64,000 bases of DNA from Undibacterium sp. (GCF_030651495.1 NZ_JAUSFI010000043.1:1-64000), one strand, 5' to 3'. Numbered from the stretch's first letter, positions 30,602-41,020 are shown. Numbers and translations: made by a program. Notes: generated by a model from the letters alone, not told the origin.

Positions 30602-30617
30602 CCTACTTTAAAGTAGG
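30602..30617. repeat. Short palindrome after hemW
   Basis: CCTACTTTAAAGTAGG is a perfect 16-bp palindrome 21 bp past the hemW stop. It could be a weak terminator for hemW on the minus strand (6-bp stem, TTAA loop, AT-rich tail) or an operator upstream of the EAL-HDOD gene. The rest of the 160-bp gap is AT-rich, with TTGCAATA-like direct repeats near 30547-30564. Confidence 0.4.
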
Positions 30618-30638
30618 TTAAGCTCTAACCTTGAAATA

Positions 30639-31892
30639 TCAATTCTCAAGAAATAACTGTTGTAAATCATTGAGAAATCTTCGGCCTAAAACGGTAGGAC
30701 GTATTGCTTGATGATCCCGTTCAATTAGCCCTCTTTGTTCAGCAATTAATAGAGGCTTTTCCAACGAATTTAATAACAAGCCTGTACGCTCGTTAAATAG
30801 ATTAACGGCAAATCCTTGGCTTAATCGCAATGAGTTAAGCATAAATTCGAAGCCGATTTCATTTGGAGGTATGTCAATCGACTCTTCAACCGCTGCACCC
30901 AGTAAACTTTTCTCCATATATTTTTGCGGCTGTTTATAGCGCACTTGGCGAATGATGCGATGTGGGAATGAAAGTTTAGAATGGGCTCCAGCACCGATTC
31001 CTAAATAATCACCAAAATTCCAGTAATTTAAATTGTGTCGTGATTCTCTGCCTGGCTTTGCATAGGCAGAAACCTCATAGTTAACATACCCAGCTTGCTG
31101 CATCCTTAGCTGAATTTCATCCTGCATTTCAGCACTTAAGTCATCATCTGGTATAGTCGGCGGATATTTGGCAAAATAAGTGTTGGGCTCCAACGTCAAA
31201 TGATACAAAGACAAATGTGATGGTGCCAAATTGATTGCGGTATCCACATCCTGTTGCGCTTCTTTAAGAGTTTGACCGGGTAAGGCAAACATTAAATCAA
31301 GATTAAAATTATCAAAATATTTTTGTGCAATATCCACCGCTTTTTTGGCTTCATCACCATTATGAATACGTCCCAGAGCATGTAAATGTTGCGAATTAAA
31401 ACTTTGTATACCGACTGACAAACGATTAACGCCGCTAGCACGATACGATTTGAATTTTTCAGTTTCAAAGGTTCCTGGATTGGCTTCCATGGTAATTTCA
31501 GCAGAACCATCAATAGGCAATAAGGTCCTTACGTCTGACAACAGGCGGTCGAGTCCGGCTGCTGACATCAGACTTGGTGTGCCGCCACCAATAAAAATAG
31601 TGTAAATTTTTCGTCCCCACACCATGGGCAGCGCCGCCTCAAGATCCGCGCGCAAAGCTGCCAGATACCTATTCTCATCAAAGTGAGTCTTTACCTCATG
31701 CGAATTGAAATCGCAATATGGGCATTTTTTGATACACCATGGAAAATGGATATACAAAGATAAAGGCGGCAACATCGATAAATTTAAATTCCCCGGTCCC
31801 AGGAAATGTTCAGCGACTTGCTGTGGTATCGCGGAAAGTGAGACTTTACCGCTCTCAGGCGTGAGAGAAGTAACAAGCTTAATAGGTATCAT
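30639..31892 (-). CDS. hemW: Radical SAM heme chaperone HemW
   Basis: HemW binds heme and delivers it to target enzymes, and is often misnamed HemN. The 417-residue protein has the radical SAM motif with Cys53, Cys57 and Cys60 and Phe rather than a fourth Cys after it, which separates HemW from coproporphyrinogen oxidase. GGGTPSLM and the C-terminal HemN_C-like domain are present. The first 40 residues extend beyond most homologues; an internal ATG just before LPPLSLYIHFPW would match them better. It overlaps rdgB by 4 bp. In a denitrifier, heme delivery to NorB or other respiratory enzymes is a plausible role. Confidence 0.9.
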   Translation of the reverse strand: MIPIKLVTSLTPESGKVSLSAIPQQVAEHFLGPGNLNLSMLPPLSLYIHFPWCIKKCPYCDFNSHEVKTHFDENRYLAALRADLEAALPMVWGRKIYTIFIGGGTPSLMSAAGLDRLLSDVRTLLPIDGSAEITMEANPGTFETEKFKSYRASGVNRLSVGIQSFNSQHLHALGRIHNGDEAKKAVDIAQKYFDNFNLDLMFALPGQTLKEAQQDVDTAINLAPSHLSLYHLTLEPNTYFAKYPPTIPDDDLSAEMQDEIQLRMQQAGYVNYEVSAYAKPGRESRHNLNYWNFGDYLGIGAGAHSKLSFPHRIIRQVRYKQPQKYMEKSLLGAAVEESIDIPPNEIGFEFMLNSLRLSQGFAVNLFNERTGLLLNSLEKPLLIAEQRGLIERDHQAIRPTVLGRRFLNDLQQLFLEN

Positions 31893-32473
31893 TTTAATTT
31901 TTCAAGCAATGCACGCAATGCCTGCCCACGATGGGACATGGTATTTTTTTGCTCAGTAGACAATTCTGCAGCAGTCTTTCTCATTGATGGTATCCAAAAG
32001 TGAGGATCGTAACCAAAACCATGCTCCCCCATTGGGACGGCGATAATTTCACCAGCCCAAGAACCATCAGCAATCACTGGTTGAGGGTCAAGTTCAAAAC
32101 GGACATAAACCAAGACGCAGTAGTAATATGCAGATCTATCCTGCTGATGCGCTAAATTAGTAATCAAATACTGATTATTTCTGCTATCAGATTTTGGTTC
32201 ACCTGCATAGCGGGCGGAGTGTACACCAGGAGCGCCGTTCAAAGCATTGACACAGAGTCCTGAATCATCAGCCAATGCAGGTAGACCTGTTAGCCTTGCT
32301 GCGTGTCTGGCTTTAGCCAGTGCATTCTCAATAAAAGTAAGATGAGGCTCCTCTGCGTCAGATACTCCAAACTCAGTTTGGGCGTGTAGACGAATATCAA
32401 GCGGAGACAAAATTTCAAAAAATTCCTTGAGTTTCCCCTGATTATTCGACGCTAATACAATATTGCGAGTCAT
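31889..32473 (-). CDS. rdgB: XTP/dITP diphosphatase RdgB
   Basis: RdgB hydrolyses non-canonical purine nucleoside triphosphates (dITP, XTP) and so keeps them out of DNA. The 194-residue protein starts with the family's [13 protein letters not shown] motif and has the [10 protein letters not shown] catalytic segment, [14 protein letters not shown] and the C-terminal [10 protein letters not shown]. Full length. It overlaps rph and hemW by 4 bp, so rph-rdgB-hemW are translationally coupled. Confidence 0.96.
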   Translation of the reverse strand: MTRNIVLASNNQGKLKEFFEILSPLDIRLHAQTEFGVSDAEEPHLTFIENALAKARHAARLTGLPALADDSGLCVNALNGAPGVHSARYAGEPKSDSRNNQYLITNLAHQQDRSAYYYCVLVYVRFELDPQPVIADGSWAGEIIAVPMGEHGFGYDPHFWIPSMRKTAAELSTEQKNTMSHRGQALRALLEKLK

Positions 32474-33207
32474 AATGCCGGCAAACCCAATACCTGTTTT
32501 TGTAAGGCGATCAAATCTGTAATACCTTCGCTGGCAAGGTCGAGCAAGCCATTCAGAGTAGCACGATCAAATGCCATACCTTCTGCTGTACCCTGTACTT
32601 CAATAAAATGCCCGGCCTCTGTCATCACCACATTCATGTCGGTGTCGCAGCCGGAATCCTCCAGATAATCCAAATCAAGCACAGGTATGCCTTGATACAC
32701 GCCTACTGAAATCGCTGCAACAAAACGCTTAAGGGGAATACTTGCAATAACGCCATTATTTACTAGTTTAGTAAAAGCATCATAGGCCGCAACCATTGCC
32801 CCAGTTATCGCGGCGGTACGGGTTCCTCCATCAGCTTGAATTACATCGCAATCAATATGCAAAGTGCGCTCACCGAACGCATCCAGATCAAATGCAGCGC
32901 GTAGCGAACGTCCAATCAATCGTTGAATTTCCTGAGTGCGTCCGGATTGTTTGCCTTTGGCAGCTTCCCTATCCATACGGGTATGGGTAGAGCGAGGCAA
33001 CATGCCATATTCGGCAGTCAGCCAACCCTTACCCTTCCCTTTCAAGAAACCGGGCACTTTTTCTTCGATGCTAGCGGTGCAAATCACTCTTGTATGACCA
33101 AATTCGATCAACACCGATCCCTCAGCGTGTTTGGTAAAGTGGCGATTGATAACTACGGGACGTAAAGCATCCGTAGCGCGCCCACTTGGGCGAAGTAATT
33201 GAGGCAT
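32470..33207 (-). CDS. rph: Ribonuclease PH
   Basis: RNase PH is a phosphorolytic 3'-5' exoribonuclease that trims tRNA 3' ends and structured RNA. The 245-residue product has the family signatures [13 protein letters not shown] at the N-terminus, the [21 protein letters not shown] loop, the [10 protein letters not shown] segment and the central [18 protein letters not shown]. Length is normal and no frameshift is present. It lies 6 bp after the PP2C phosphatase gene and overlaps rdgB. Confidence 0.97.
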   Translation of the reverse strand: MPQLLRPSGRATDALRPVVINRHFTKHAEGSVLIEFGHTRVICTASIEEKVPGFLKGKGKGWLTAEYGMLPRSTHTRMDREAAKGKQSGRTQEIQRLIGRSLRAAFDLDAFGERTLHIDCDVIQADGGTRTAAITGAMVAAYDAFTKLVNNGVIASIPLKRFVAAISVGVYQGIPVLDLDYLEDSGCDTDMNVVMTEAGHFIEVQGTAEGMAFDRATLNGLLDLASEGITDLIALQKQVLGLPAL

Positions 33208-33213
33208 AATAAA

Positions 33214-34149
33214 TTAATTTTTAGTTGTAATACGAGATGAGTTATGGATAGCGTTACGGATTTCAGCGATGGCTTTTTCAATCTCTACATCGTTAAATAT
33301 ATCCACGTCTGCCGCCTCCATGTCAGCAGCAGACGTGGCCTGAATGGTCGTGGTCATAGACCCAACTGGCAAGGTGTTCGTGGAAATAATGGAGGAATCT
33401 TCCAAGTTATCACTGCCCTCCCACATCATGGCAAGTGCGGTAACGTTATCACTTTGTTTGCCAGCAATATCGGTTGCAGAGTGAATTAACTCTGGGATGG
33501 CGCGCACGATGGTATGGTCATGCAAACGTTGCGCCAAAACATGATCAGGCAATACCGACCATAATCCATCAGAGCACAATAAGATTAAATCCCCCGACTG
33601 CAATACGGCTCTACGCGACAACTCAACAATGGGTGCATTCGGTGCCCCCAGGCAATTGAACAATTTATTTCGATCAGGATGGGTGTGGCGCTCCGACGGA
33701 TCAACTTTACCCTGTGCAATCAGCGTTTCCAAACGTGAATGATCTTTAGTGCGCAATAAAATTTGTCCATTACGCATCCAATATAGGCGGGAATCTCCGC
33801 AATGCGCCCAGTAAGCATATCCATTTTGAATCAGACAAGCAACAATAGTCGTACGCGGTGTTTCTGGTAAATTATTTGTCGCACGATAACGATGAATTTC
33901 GTTATGCGCAGCCAAAAAACTATCTTCCAAAAATCGTTCTGGGCGCACGATCATTGGATGTGCATGCTGCTGAAATAAATTACCTATCGTCTGCATGGCA
34001 AGGGTTGATGCCATCTCGCCAAGAATATGGCCGCCCATACCATCGGCAAGCAAAAGCAAAACAGTATCGCGCGTGAAGCTGTAGCCCATACGATCTTGAT
34101 TGACCTTACGGCCACCGATGTTACTAGCTTGATAGACGGAGAATCTCAT
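33214..34149 (-). CDS. PP2C-family Ser/Thr protein phosphatase
   Basis: This 311-residue cytoplasmic protein is a bacterial PP2C (Stp1-like) metal-dependent phosphatase. Visible metal and phosphate motifs are the RKVNQDRMG start region, LLADGMGGH, CGDSRLYW, LCSDGLW and the late SDNVTAL. The last 60 residues are variable. It lies 53 bp downstream of a Ser/Thr kinase gene in the same direction, so kinase and phosphatase probably act as an opposing pair on shared substrates. The kinase-phosphatase-rph-rdgB-hemW order is typical of Burkholderiales. Confidence 0.93.
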   Translation of the reverse strand: MRFSVYQASNIGGRKVNQDRMGYSFTRDTVLLLLADGMGGHILGEMASTLAMQTIGNLFQQHAHPMIVRPERFLEDSFLAAHNEIHRYRATNNLPETPRTTIVACLIQNGYAYWAHCGDSRLYWMRNGQILLRTKDHSRLETLIAQGKVDPSERHTHPDRNKLFNCLGAPNAPIVELSRRAVLQSGDLILLCSDGLWSVLPDHVLAQRLHDHTIVRAIPELIHSATDIAGKQSDNVTALAMMWEGSDNLEDSSIISTNTLPVGSMTTTIQATSAADMEAADVDIFNDVEIEKAIAEIRNAIHNSSRITTKN

Positions 34150-34202
34150 CAGATTGAGTAATTACTTTAAATTCAAAAAAACACAAAAAAACACTTAGTA
34201 CA

Positions 34203-35216
34203 TCACATCAGCGTGTTGTCGTTTATGGTGGTGTGATCTTTTCCATCATTTTTTTTAACCCCGGCACCAAACATAACTGATAATTTTTGTTTGGCCTTTT
34301 CCAGAAAATTCAACTCTTTTTGCGGCAAGGACTGAGCAGTCAAAGCTTTTTGAAGTGCAAAAACACTTTGCGGGCGTTCCAACGGATCAATTTTCAAGCA
34401 TAAACGTACCACTTCTATCAGCTCAGGCGAATATAAACCATCAAGCTTTCGATAATGGTTTTCCATTTTATCCATCGTTTTTCGTTGATCCGCCGGTTGC
34501 GGCGGTGCACCAACCATACATGCAAAAATCGAAGCGCCAATACTATAGATATCCGTCCATGGGCCTAGATTGCCGTTCTTAGAGTACAACTCAGGCGCAG
34601 CAAACCCAGGCGTATACATTGGATAAAGTTTGGGCAAATCCGTTTTTAGTGTTTGTCGGGCAGCGCCAAAATCTAGCAAAATTGGCGTACCGTCCAATCG
34701 CAGATAAATATTCGCGGGTTTTAAATCTAAATGAAGCAGTTTATTGGTATGCACTTCGCGTAAACCATTCATGACTAGATTAAACATTCTTCGGATGAAT
34801 CGCTCTGAGACCAGTGGTTTTTCACCTTTATCACGTCGACGCAATATATGCTCTTGCAAAGATCGGCCAGATTCGTAAGCCATCACCATATAGACTGTCT
34901 CGTTTGCACGAAAGAAATTAAGCACACTCACCACGTTTGGATGTGCAATGCGTGCCAGCGCTCTACCCTCCTCAAAAAAACATTTTAATCCGATACGATA
35001 CACTGGCAAATTTTCAGAAGAAATCGAAGGTACTAACTCTCCTTGCTGACGCAAAGCAAGGGAACTCGGCAAATATTCCTTAATCGCAACAGCATTCCCA
35101 TCTTCGTCGGAAGCAAGATAAACGATACTGAACCCGCCAGATGCAATTTTCTTTACAATACGATATCCAGCTATTTCTAGACCATCTGGCAAAGGAGCGT
35201 TATTTTGTGCAGCCAT
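34203..35216 (-). CDS. Hanks-type Ser/Thr protein kinase
   Basis: The 337-residue protein is a single eukaryotic-like kinase domain (about 17-285) with a short basic tail and no membrane segment or PASTA repeats. It has the glycine loop ASGGFS, Lys46 in VAIKEYLP, the catalytic loop HLDLKPAN with Asp164, and DFG at 182-184. The Arg of the usual HRD motif is Leu, so it is a non-RD kinase that may not need activation-loop phosphorylation. It pairs with the downstream PP2C gene. A 7-bp inverted repeat (ATCCATT/AATGGAT, 35227-35246) sits directly before its start and may influence expression. Confidence 0.92.
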   Translation of the reverse strand: MAAQNNAPLPDGLEIAGYRIVKKIASGGFSIVYLASDEDGNAVAIKEYLPSSLALRQQGELVPSISSENLPVYRIGLKCFFEEGRALARIAHPNVVSVLNFFRANETVYMVMAYESGRSLQEHILRRRDKGEKPLVSERFIRRMFNLVMNGLREVHTNKLLHLDLKPANIYLRLDGTPILLDFGAARQTLKTDLPKLYPMYTPGFAAPELYSKNGNLGPWTDIYSIGASIFACMVGAPPQPADQRKTMDKMENHYRKLDGLYSPELIEVVRLCLKIDPLERPQSVFALQKALTAQSLPQKELNFLEKAKQKLSVMFGAGVKKNDGKDHTTINDNTLM

Positions 35217-35376
35217 ATCTTCCTATATCCATTTATATTAATGGATGGTGTTAATTATTTGAGCTCATGTAATGACGCGACTCTCCGCGACTACTAACAA
35301 TGCTAGATTTTACTTTTTTTATTTAATCATTGAAGAAATAATTTTTACTATCGTAACAGCATATTAAGGAACACAA

Positions 35377-36294
35377 TTGAGCATTTACAGCATGACTGGC
35401 TACGCAACCAGCACACAAGAGACCGACGCAGGAACAATAACGATAGAAATCAAAAGTGTCAATTCTCGCTTCCTAGATCTTCAGTTTCGCATCAACGACG
35501 ATTTCCGCTCAGTAGAACCCATATTCCGAGATGCTATTGCGCGCAAACTCAATCGAGGTAAAGTTGAATGTCGTTTTAGTTTTGGCAAAAAAGTCAGCAA
35601 TACTGCTGGCAAGGCCTTAAATACAGAAATAATTGAGCAAATCGCAGATTTTCAATCTTCTATCAGCAATCGATTCCCTTCCGCAGCACCATTAAGCAGC
35701 CATGAAATATTACGTTGGCCAGGCTTAATAGAAGAGGCCGAAATAAACACGGATTCCTTGCAAACAGCAATTACCACAACCATTCAGTCCACACTTGATG
35801 CCTTTATTCTCAGTCGTGAACGCGAAGGTGCAGCATTAGAATTGGCGCTATCGAGTCGAGTAATAACGATGGAGAAAATTGTTCAGCGCATTACGCCATT
35901 AATGCCGCAAATAGTACAACAATTTCAGCAAAAAGCTACTGCCCGCTTGGAAGAGGCATTAGGATTGGCAATAAAAAATGGCACTTCAAATGCAATGCAA
36001 ACAATCACAAGAGACGAGGCACTCGATAGAATCCGGCAAGAAGTCACGATGTACGGCATCCGCATCGATATAACGGAAGAATTGGCGCGTTTGTCCGCTC
36101 ATTTAACAGAAACACACCATATCCTAAAAACAGGTGGACAGGTCGGAAAGCGGCTTGACTTTATGATGCAAGAATTGAATCGAGAGGCTAATACTTTAGG
36201 GGCAAAAGCCGTTATTAAAGAATTGTCAGACGCATCAATGGAACTCAAGTTATTAATAGAGCAAATGCGAGAGCAGGTACAAAATCTTGAATAA
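35377..36294 (+). CDS. yicC: YicC family endoribonuclease
   Basis: YicC proteins are conserved bacterial endoribonucleases involved in RNA turnover. The 305-residue protein begins SIYSMTGYA, the family N-terminus, and has the NSRFLDLQFR segment and a C-terminal DUF1732 region with GKRLDFMMQELNREANTLG. The start is TTG, chosen because AAGGA lies 7 bp upstream and because the family motif begins immediately. It is divergent from the kinase gene across 160 bp of AT-rich sequence and precedes gmk. Confidence 0.94.
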   Translation: MSIYSMTGYATSTQETDAGTITIEIKSVNSRFLDLQFRINDDFRSVEPIFRDAIARKLNRGKVECRFSFGKKVSNTAGKALNTEIIEQIADFQSSISNRFPSAAPLSSHEILRWPGLIEEAEINTDSLQTAITTTIQSTLDAFILSREREGAALELALSSRVITMEKIVQRITPLMPQIVQQFQQKATARLEEALGLAIKNGTSNAMQTITRDEALDRIRQEVTMYGIRIDITEELARLSAHLTETHHILKTGGQVGKRLDFMMQELNREANTLGAKAVIKELSDASMELKLLIEQMREQVQNLE

Positions 36295-36427
36295 GTTTGG
36301 GCTTTTCTCTATACTCCCGCCAGTATATTTTTTGCAGCTCGAATTGGCAGACCAATAAAGCGAAATCCCCCCCACATCGCCCATTATTTATGCTGTTTGT
36401 TTTTCATTTCATCACCAGCGAGAAATT

Positions 36428-37075
36428 ATGCAAGTATCCAACACAACCGCGGGCAGCCTATTTTTAGTTGCGGCGCCGTCTGGCGCAGGCAAATCAACTC
36501 TGGTGAATGCGCTACTACTCCAAGAACCGGCAATCAAGCTCTCAGTTTCGTTCACCACCAGACCTCCACGATCTGGCGAAATGGACGGGCGCGAATATCA
36601 CTTTACGACAGTAGAAAATTTTTTGGCTCGTAAAGCTGAGGGAGAATTTCTGGAATCTGCCGAAGTACATGGGAATTACTATGGTACATCCCGGATTTTA
36701 ATTGAACAACAAATGCAGTTGGGCACCGACATTTTGCTGGAAATTGACTGGCAAGGCACACAGCAGGTCAAAAAACGGTTTCCAAATGCGGTCGGCATTT
36801 TCATATTGCCACCGTCCATTCCTGCTCTTGAAGAGCGCTTAAAAAAACGAGGACAGGATGAGCCGAACGTCATTACGAGACGAATTCTCGCTGCCGGTGG
36901 AGAAATGGCGCACGCGTCCGAGTTCGAATATGTTATTATTAATCAAGAATTTGCGCTCGCATTATCAGAATTGAACGCAATCGTAAAAGCCACCCGCTGC
37001 CGCTTTGCGCAGCAAGCTTCGCGCAATGCAGCGCTGTTTGCCCAGTTAGGCATTCATGCTAACCCCACGATTTAA
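36428..37075 (+). CDS. gmk: Guanylate kinase
   Basis: Gmk phosphorylates GMP to GDP, linking nucleotide supply to GTP and (p)ppGpp pools. The 215-residue protein has the P-loop APSGAGKST near residue 17, the GMP-binding [19 protein letters not shown] segment, and a lid region. Length is normal. It lies 9 bp before rpoZ and in the gmk-rpoZ-spoT order widespread in proteobacteria. The 133-bp gap after yicC contains no clear terminator. Confidence 0.97.
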   Translation: MQVSNTTAGSLFLVAAPSGAGKSTLVNALLLQEPAIKLSVSFTTRPPRSGEMDGREYHFTTVENFLARKAEGEFLESAEVHGNYYGTSRILIEQQMQLGTDILLEIDWQGTQQVKKRFPNAVGIFILPPSIPALEERLKKRGQDEPNVITRRILAAGGEMAHASEFEYVIINQEFALALSELNAIVKATRCRFAQQASRNAALFAQLGIHANPTI

Positions 37076-37084
37076 GGAAATTAT

Positions 37085-37288
37085 ATGGCTCGTATTACCA
37101 TTGAAGATGCACTGAAACACATCCCGAACCGTTTTCAACTGACATTGTGCGCGACTTATCGCGCGCGCCAGTTATTGCAAGGTCATACACCAAAGATTGA
37201 GTCTAAAGATAAGCCTACAGTGGTCGCTTTGCGTGAAATTGCTGAAGGTAAAATCGGTATTGAAATGCTGAAAAAAGTACCATTTTAA
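37085..37288 (+). CDS. rpoZ: RNA polymerase omega subunit
   Basis: Omega aids assembly of RNA polymerase and forms part of a (p)ppGpp binding site. The 67-residue protein begins [10 protein letters not shown] and has [16 protein letters not shown], both diagnostic. AAGGAAATT precedes the ATG. It is placed between gmk and spoT, joining the alarmone target and the alarmone enzyme in one operon. Confidence 0.97.
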   Translation: MARITIEDALKHIPNRFQLTLCATYRARQLLQGHTPKIESKDKPTVVALREIAEGKIGIEMLKKVPF

Positions 37289-37332
37289 TTTTTACAGCGC
37301 TACATTCATGAAACGGCCGGGGATCAGACATT

Positions 37333-39612
37333 ATGAATCTTACCGACAGCAATTCGTCTCTTCCCGCCGCTTCTGAGAAATCAGTTTCACGTTCTTCTGC
37401 GCCCAGCAAAAAGAATGTCGCAATACTTCCGACCTCAGATGTGTCAGCACGGCCCGCAATAACTGGCGCAGCATCAATTACTGACCTCACCAACAGACTT
37501 TCGGATTACTTATCTCCGGCAGACCTAAAACTGGTTAAAGAAGCATATCGTTTTTCAGACGAAAAGCATCTTGGACAAGTACGTAAATCAGGTGAACCAT
37601 ACATTTCTCATCCCATCGCTGTGGCCGAAATTTGCGCAGAGTGGAAACTTGATGTGCAAGCCATCATGGCAGCACTTCTACATGATGTTATGGAAGATCA
37701 AGACGTCAAAAAAGAAGAGTTAATAGAACGTTTTGGCGCACCTGTGGCAGCTTTGGTTGATGGACTGTCTAAACTGGAAAAAATTGAATTTCAAAGTCAT
37801 ATAGAAGCCCAAGCTGAAAACTTTCGCAAAATGCTATTAGCAATGGCGCGTGATGTTCGCGTAATACTCGTCAAATTAGCCGATCGTTTGCACAATATGC
37901 GCACCTTAGGCGTGATGTCAGCAGAGAAGCAACGTCGTATTTCGCGTGAGACCATGGAAGTTTATGTACCTATAGCACATCGACTTGGTCTCAACAATAT
38001 TTATAGAGAATTACAAGATTTGTCCTTTGCGCATATATATCCAATGCGCTACAGAACATTATCAAAGGCAGTGAAGGCTGCTCGTGGCAATCGCCGCGAA
38101 GTTGTCAATAAGATCATGGAGGCCGTAAAAAGCGCTTTAAGCAGCGCCGGTTTGAGTGCGCAGGTCTATGGCCGCGAAAAAACTCTGTATGGCATTTATA
38201 GGAAAATGCACGATAAACGGCTCAGTTTTTCACAAGTGCTGGATGTTTATGGATTTCGCATCGTCGTTGACAATTTCCCCAACAGTTATTTTGCACTGGG
38301 TACTTTGCACGCGTTGTACAAACCGATGCCAGGCAAATTTAAAGATTACATCGCAATCCCCAAAAGCAATGGATACCAATCGTTGCATACGACATTAATT
38401 GGGCCCTATGGCACACCGGTTGAATTTCAGATACGTACCCAAGATATGCACCATGTTGCCGAATCAGGTGTGGCGGCGCACTGGCTGTATAAAAATGAAG
38501 AAGGTAGTTTGACAGATTTACAGCAACGCACCCACGCGTGGCTACAATCCTTGCTAGACATTCAAAAACAAACCGGTGATTCTGCAGAGTTTTTAGAACA
38601 TGTCAAAATTGATCTGTTTCCTGACTCCGTCTATGTCTTCACGCCAAAATCGAAAATTATCGCATTACCTCGTGGCGCGACTGCACTAGATTTCGCCTAC
38701 ACTATCCACACTGATATTGGAGATCAGGCGATTGCGACACGAATCAATAATGAACCAGTACCCTTGCGTTCCGAGTTGAAAAATGGCGATATTGTTGAAA
38801 TTATTACCTCTCCGAGCTCGCACCCAACGCCTAACTGGCTAAGTTATGTTCGCACAGGAAAAGCGCGCTCTGCGATTCGTCACTATTTGCGGACTATTAA
38901 TCTTAATGAGTCAACCGAACTAGGAAAACAGCTGCTGGCACAGGCATTGGTTGCATTACACCTCAATCCGCAACTACCTGAATCGCTGATAGACAAATTA
39001 CTCAATGAATCTAGTGCAAAATCTCTGGAAGAAATTCAGACTGATATTGGCATAGGCAAGCGTATGGCTGCCTTGGTAGCAAGGCATATTCTTGATTTAG
39101 TTGAAGACGATTCACCATCAATACCGTTCCAGCAGTTCGACGGCGACAAATTGAGTAAGCCTGAACCCGTCATCATCTATGGCAGTGAGGGCGTCTCTGT
39201 TCAACTCTCAGCTTGTTGCCTACCAATTCCAGGTGATCGCATTGTCGGCCAGTTAAAACGAGATCAGGGGTTGGTGGTTCATACGGATGACTGTGAAAAT
39301 GCCAAACGCATGCAAGTAAAAGAGCCAGATCGCTGGATTGATGTTAAATGGGGCGATGATTTAAACCGTCGCTTTGATTGCCGCATCACCGCTATGACGA
39401 GCAACGAGCGAGGTGCGCTGGCGCGGATCGCAGCAGAAATTGGCGAATCTGATGCCAATATCAGCCATGTTAATATCGAAGACGGCCAAGCCAATGATAT
39501 TACTAATATTCACTTCACCATACAGATAGAAGATCGTACACACCTAGCTCGTCTGATGCGCAACGTCAAGCATCTGCCTGGTGTTCTCAAAATCTGGCGC
39601 GAGTATGGATAA
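37333..39612 (+). CDS. spoT: Bifunctional (p)ppGpp synthetase/hydrolase SpoT
   Basis: This RSH enzyme makes and breaks the stringent-response alarmone. The 759-residue protein carries an N-terminal extension (about 1-65), an HD hydrolase domain with ALLHDVMEDQ intact, a synthetase domain with YGIYRKM, FKDYIAIPKSNGYQSLHT and EFQIRT, then TGS, helical, zinc-finger-type and C-terminal ACT domains. The complete HD site favours SpoT over a RelA-type synthetase with a dead hydrolase. It follows rpoZ by 44 bp and converges on the DUF3422 gene. Confidence 0.95.
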   Translation: MNLTDSNSSLPAASEKSVSRSSAPSKKNVAILPTSDVSARPAITGAASITDLTNRLSDYLSPADLKLVKEAYRFSDEKHLGQVRKSGEPYISHPIAVAEICAEWKLDVQAIMAALLHDVMEDQDVKKEELIERFGAPVAALVDGLSKLEKIEFQSHIEAQAENFRKMLLAMARDVRVILVKLADRLHNMRTLGVMSAEKQRRISRETMEVYVPIAHRLGLNNIYRELQDLSFAHIYPMRYRTLSKAVKAARGNRREVVNKIMEAVKSALSSAGLSAQVYGREKTLYGIYRKMHDKRLSFSQVLDVYGFRIVVDNFPNSYFALGTLHALYKPMPGKFKDYIAIPKSNGYQSLHTTLIGPYGTPVEFQIRTQDMHHVAESGVAAHWLYKNEEGSLTDLQQRTHAWLQSLLDIQKQTGDSAEFLEHVKIDLFPDSVYVFTPKSKIIALPRGATALDFAYTIHTDIGDQAIATRINNEPVPLRSELKNGDIVEIITSPSSHPTPNWLSYVRTGKARSAIRHYLRTINLNESTELGKQLLAQALVALHLNPQLPESLIDKLLNESSAKSLEEIQTDIGIGKRMAALVARHILDLVEDDSPSIPFQQFDGDKLSKPEPVIIYGSEGVSVQLSACCLPIPGDRIVGQLKRDQGLVVHTDDCENAKRMQVKEPDRWIDVKWGDDLNRRFDCRITAMTSNERGALARIAAEIGESDANISHVNIEDGQANDITNIHFTIQIEDRTHLARLMRNVKHLPGVLKIWREYG

Positions 39613-39661
39613 TTAACGTCCGACAGCGTCAAGAAATAAAAGTAGAATTAAACATCTCAGC

Positions 39662-41020
39662 TTAATGATGCATACGTCTATGCATTCGTCGCAAACCTAA
39701 CCACACCGTACCTGCGATAAACGGGATCAGCAATCCGGTAACGAGATCTGGGTTAATTTGCAATCCTATCGCTTTTAATGCCTTACCCGCATATTGAAAT
39801 AAGCCCGCTACGTAATAAGTAATAGCGGCTACGGACAAACCCTCGACAGCTTGTTGTAAACGAAACTGTTGTGCGGCACGGGTATTCATCGATTGTAAGA
39901 TTCTACGGTTCTGTTGCTCTTGCACGATACCCACTCTCGTGCGCAATAAATCATTTGTATGCGCAATCCTATCTGCTAAAGTTACCTGACGGCGCGTAAT
40001 AGCCTCGCACGTATTCATTGCAGGAGCCAGACGCCGATCCATAAATTCCTCGATGGTAGGAATACCTTCAATTCTGTTCTCTCGCAACTCTTCTATCCGC
40101 GACTGCACCAGCCTAAAATAGGCTTTGGATGCAGAAAATCGATAGCTATTCTCCGTTGAGAGTTTTTCTGTGCGAGCGGCCAAATCAATAATTTGACGTA
40201 ACAATATCTGCTCAGAATCAGCATCCCCCATCTCGACAGCTTCGAAAGTTGCGCTACTCCCCAGAGTCATCGCTGCAGTCAACTTGACTAATTCATCTTC
40301 AATCGCTGTTAATATGGGCGCCGCTTTTTGGGCATATGGCAGCCCCAGTAATGCCATCATTCTATAGGTTTCGATTTCCAGCAAACGCTGAACAATACGG
40401 CCAGCTTGCTGATCCAAAAAATCTAAATCTTTGACTACAAATCGGCTAAATCCATCTGCCTGAATCAAAAAATCTGTCCAAATTTCGCCACGCTGTAAAA
40501 CATCACTTCCAACCAGAACACTGCCTTCAAATATTTGCATTATTGGCGCATTAAATGTATCGGAAGAGTCCATCCCTTTAATCAGTACAACATGGGCCGC
40601 CACCATGATTTTCCCCTGCAAATCGAGCAACCATTGCTGAGGCAGATGCCTAATCGGCACTCGATTAAACGCATGTATAACCCCGTGCCCGGCGACATCC
40701 TCGCCATTTTCATTTTCGACAAAAGTAAATGTCGCAAACTCAGTATGGCACTCCCATTTCAATCGAAAACGACCAAAATCATGGAAAAAATATTTTGCAT
40801 CACCCATCGGAGAAGCGACGCCAAAATAGGCGCAAAATGACGCAAGTATCTCTTGCTGCGAACTTAAATTATCCCCACCGACATGGCTGTCAGTTTTTGC
40901 ATACACTGCCAGATGCGTAATCGCTTCCGGTGCGCGAAGACGTAATGAAGGGCGAGAATGAATCTCCGCCGCAAGCGGTATTCGTAAAGGGTGATTTAAT
41001 TGGGAATAAGCAAGGCTCAT
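39662..41020 (-). CDS. DUF3422 family membrane-anchored protein
   Basis: This 452-residue protein of unknown function is found in many beta- and alphaproteobacteria. It opens with HPLRIPLAAEIHSRPSLRLRAPE, the hallmark of the family. It then has a long helical, coiled-coil-prone region (about 215-390, including a TRTRVG-type helix), and ends in two hydrophobic segments followed by a basic, His-rich tail, so it is probably anchored in the inner membrane by its C-terminus. It has no evident operon partner. No function can be assigned. Confidence 0.85.
   Translation of the reverse strand: MSLAYSQLNHPLRIPLAAEIHSRPSLRLRAPEAITHLAVYAKTDSHVGGDNLSSQQEILASFCAYFGVASPMGDAKYFFHDFGRFRLKWECHTEFATFTFVENENGEDVAGHGVIHAFNRVPIRHLPQQWLLDLQGKIMVAAHVVLIKGMDSSDTFNAPIMQIFEGSVLVGSDVLQRGEIWTDFLIQADGFSRFVVKDLDFLDQQAGRIVQRLLEIETYRMMALLGLPYAQKAAPILTAIEDELVKLTAAMTLGSSATFEAVEMGDADSEQILLRQIIDLAARTEKLSTENSYRFSASKAYFRLVQSRIEELRENRIEGIPTIEEFMDRRLAPAMNTCEAITRRQVTLADRIAHTNDLLRTRVGIVQEQQNRRILQSMNTRAAQQFRLQQAVEGLSVAAITYYVAGLFQYAGKALKAIGLQINPDLVTGLLIPFIAGTVWLGLRRMHRRMHH

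Noticed and set aside
30639-31892. Oxygen-independent coproporphyrinogen oxidase HemN
   Set aside because: The radical SAM motif has three Cys and Phe where HemN has a fourth Cys, so HemW is the better call.
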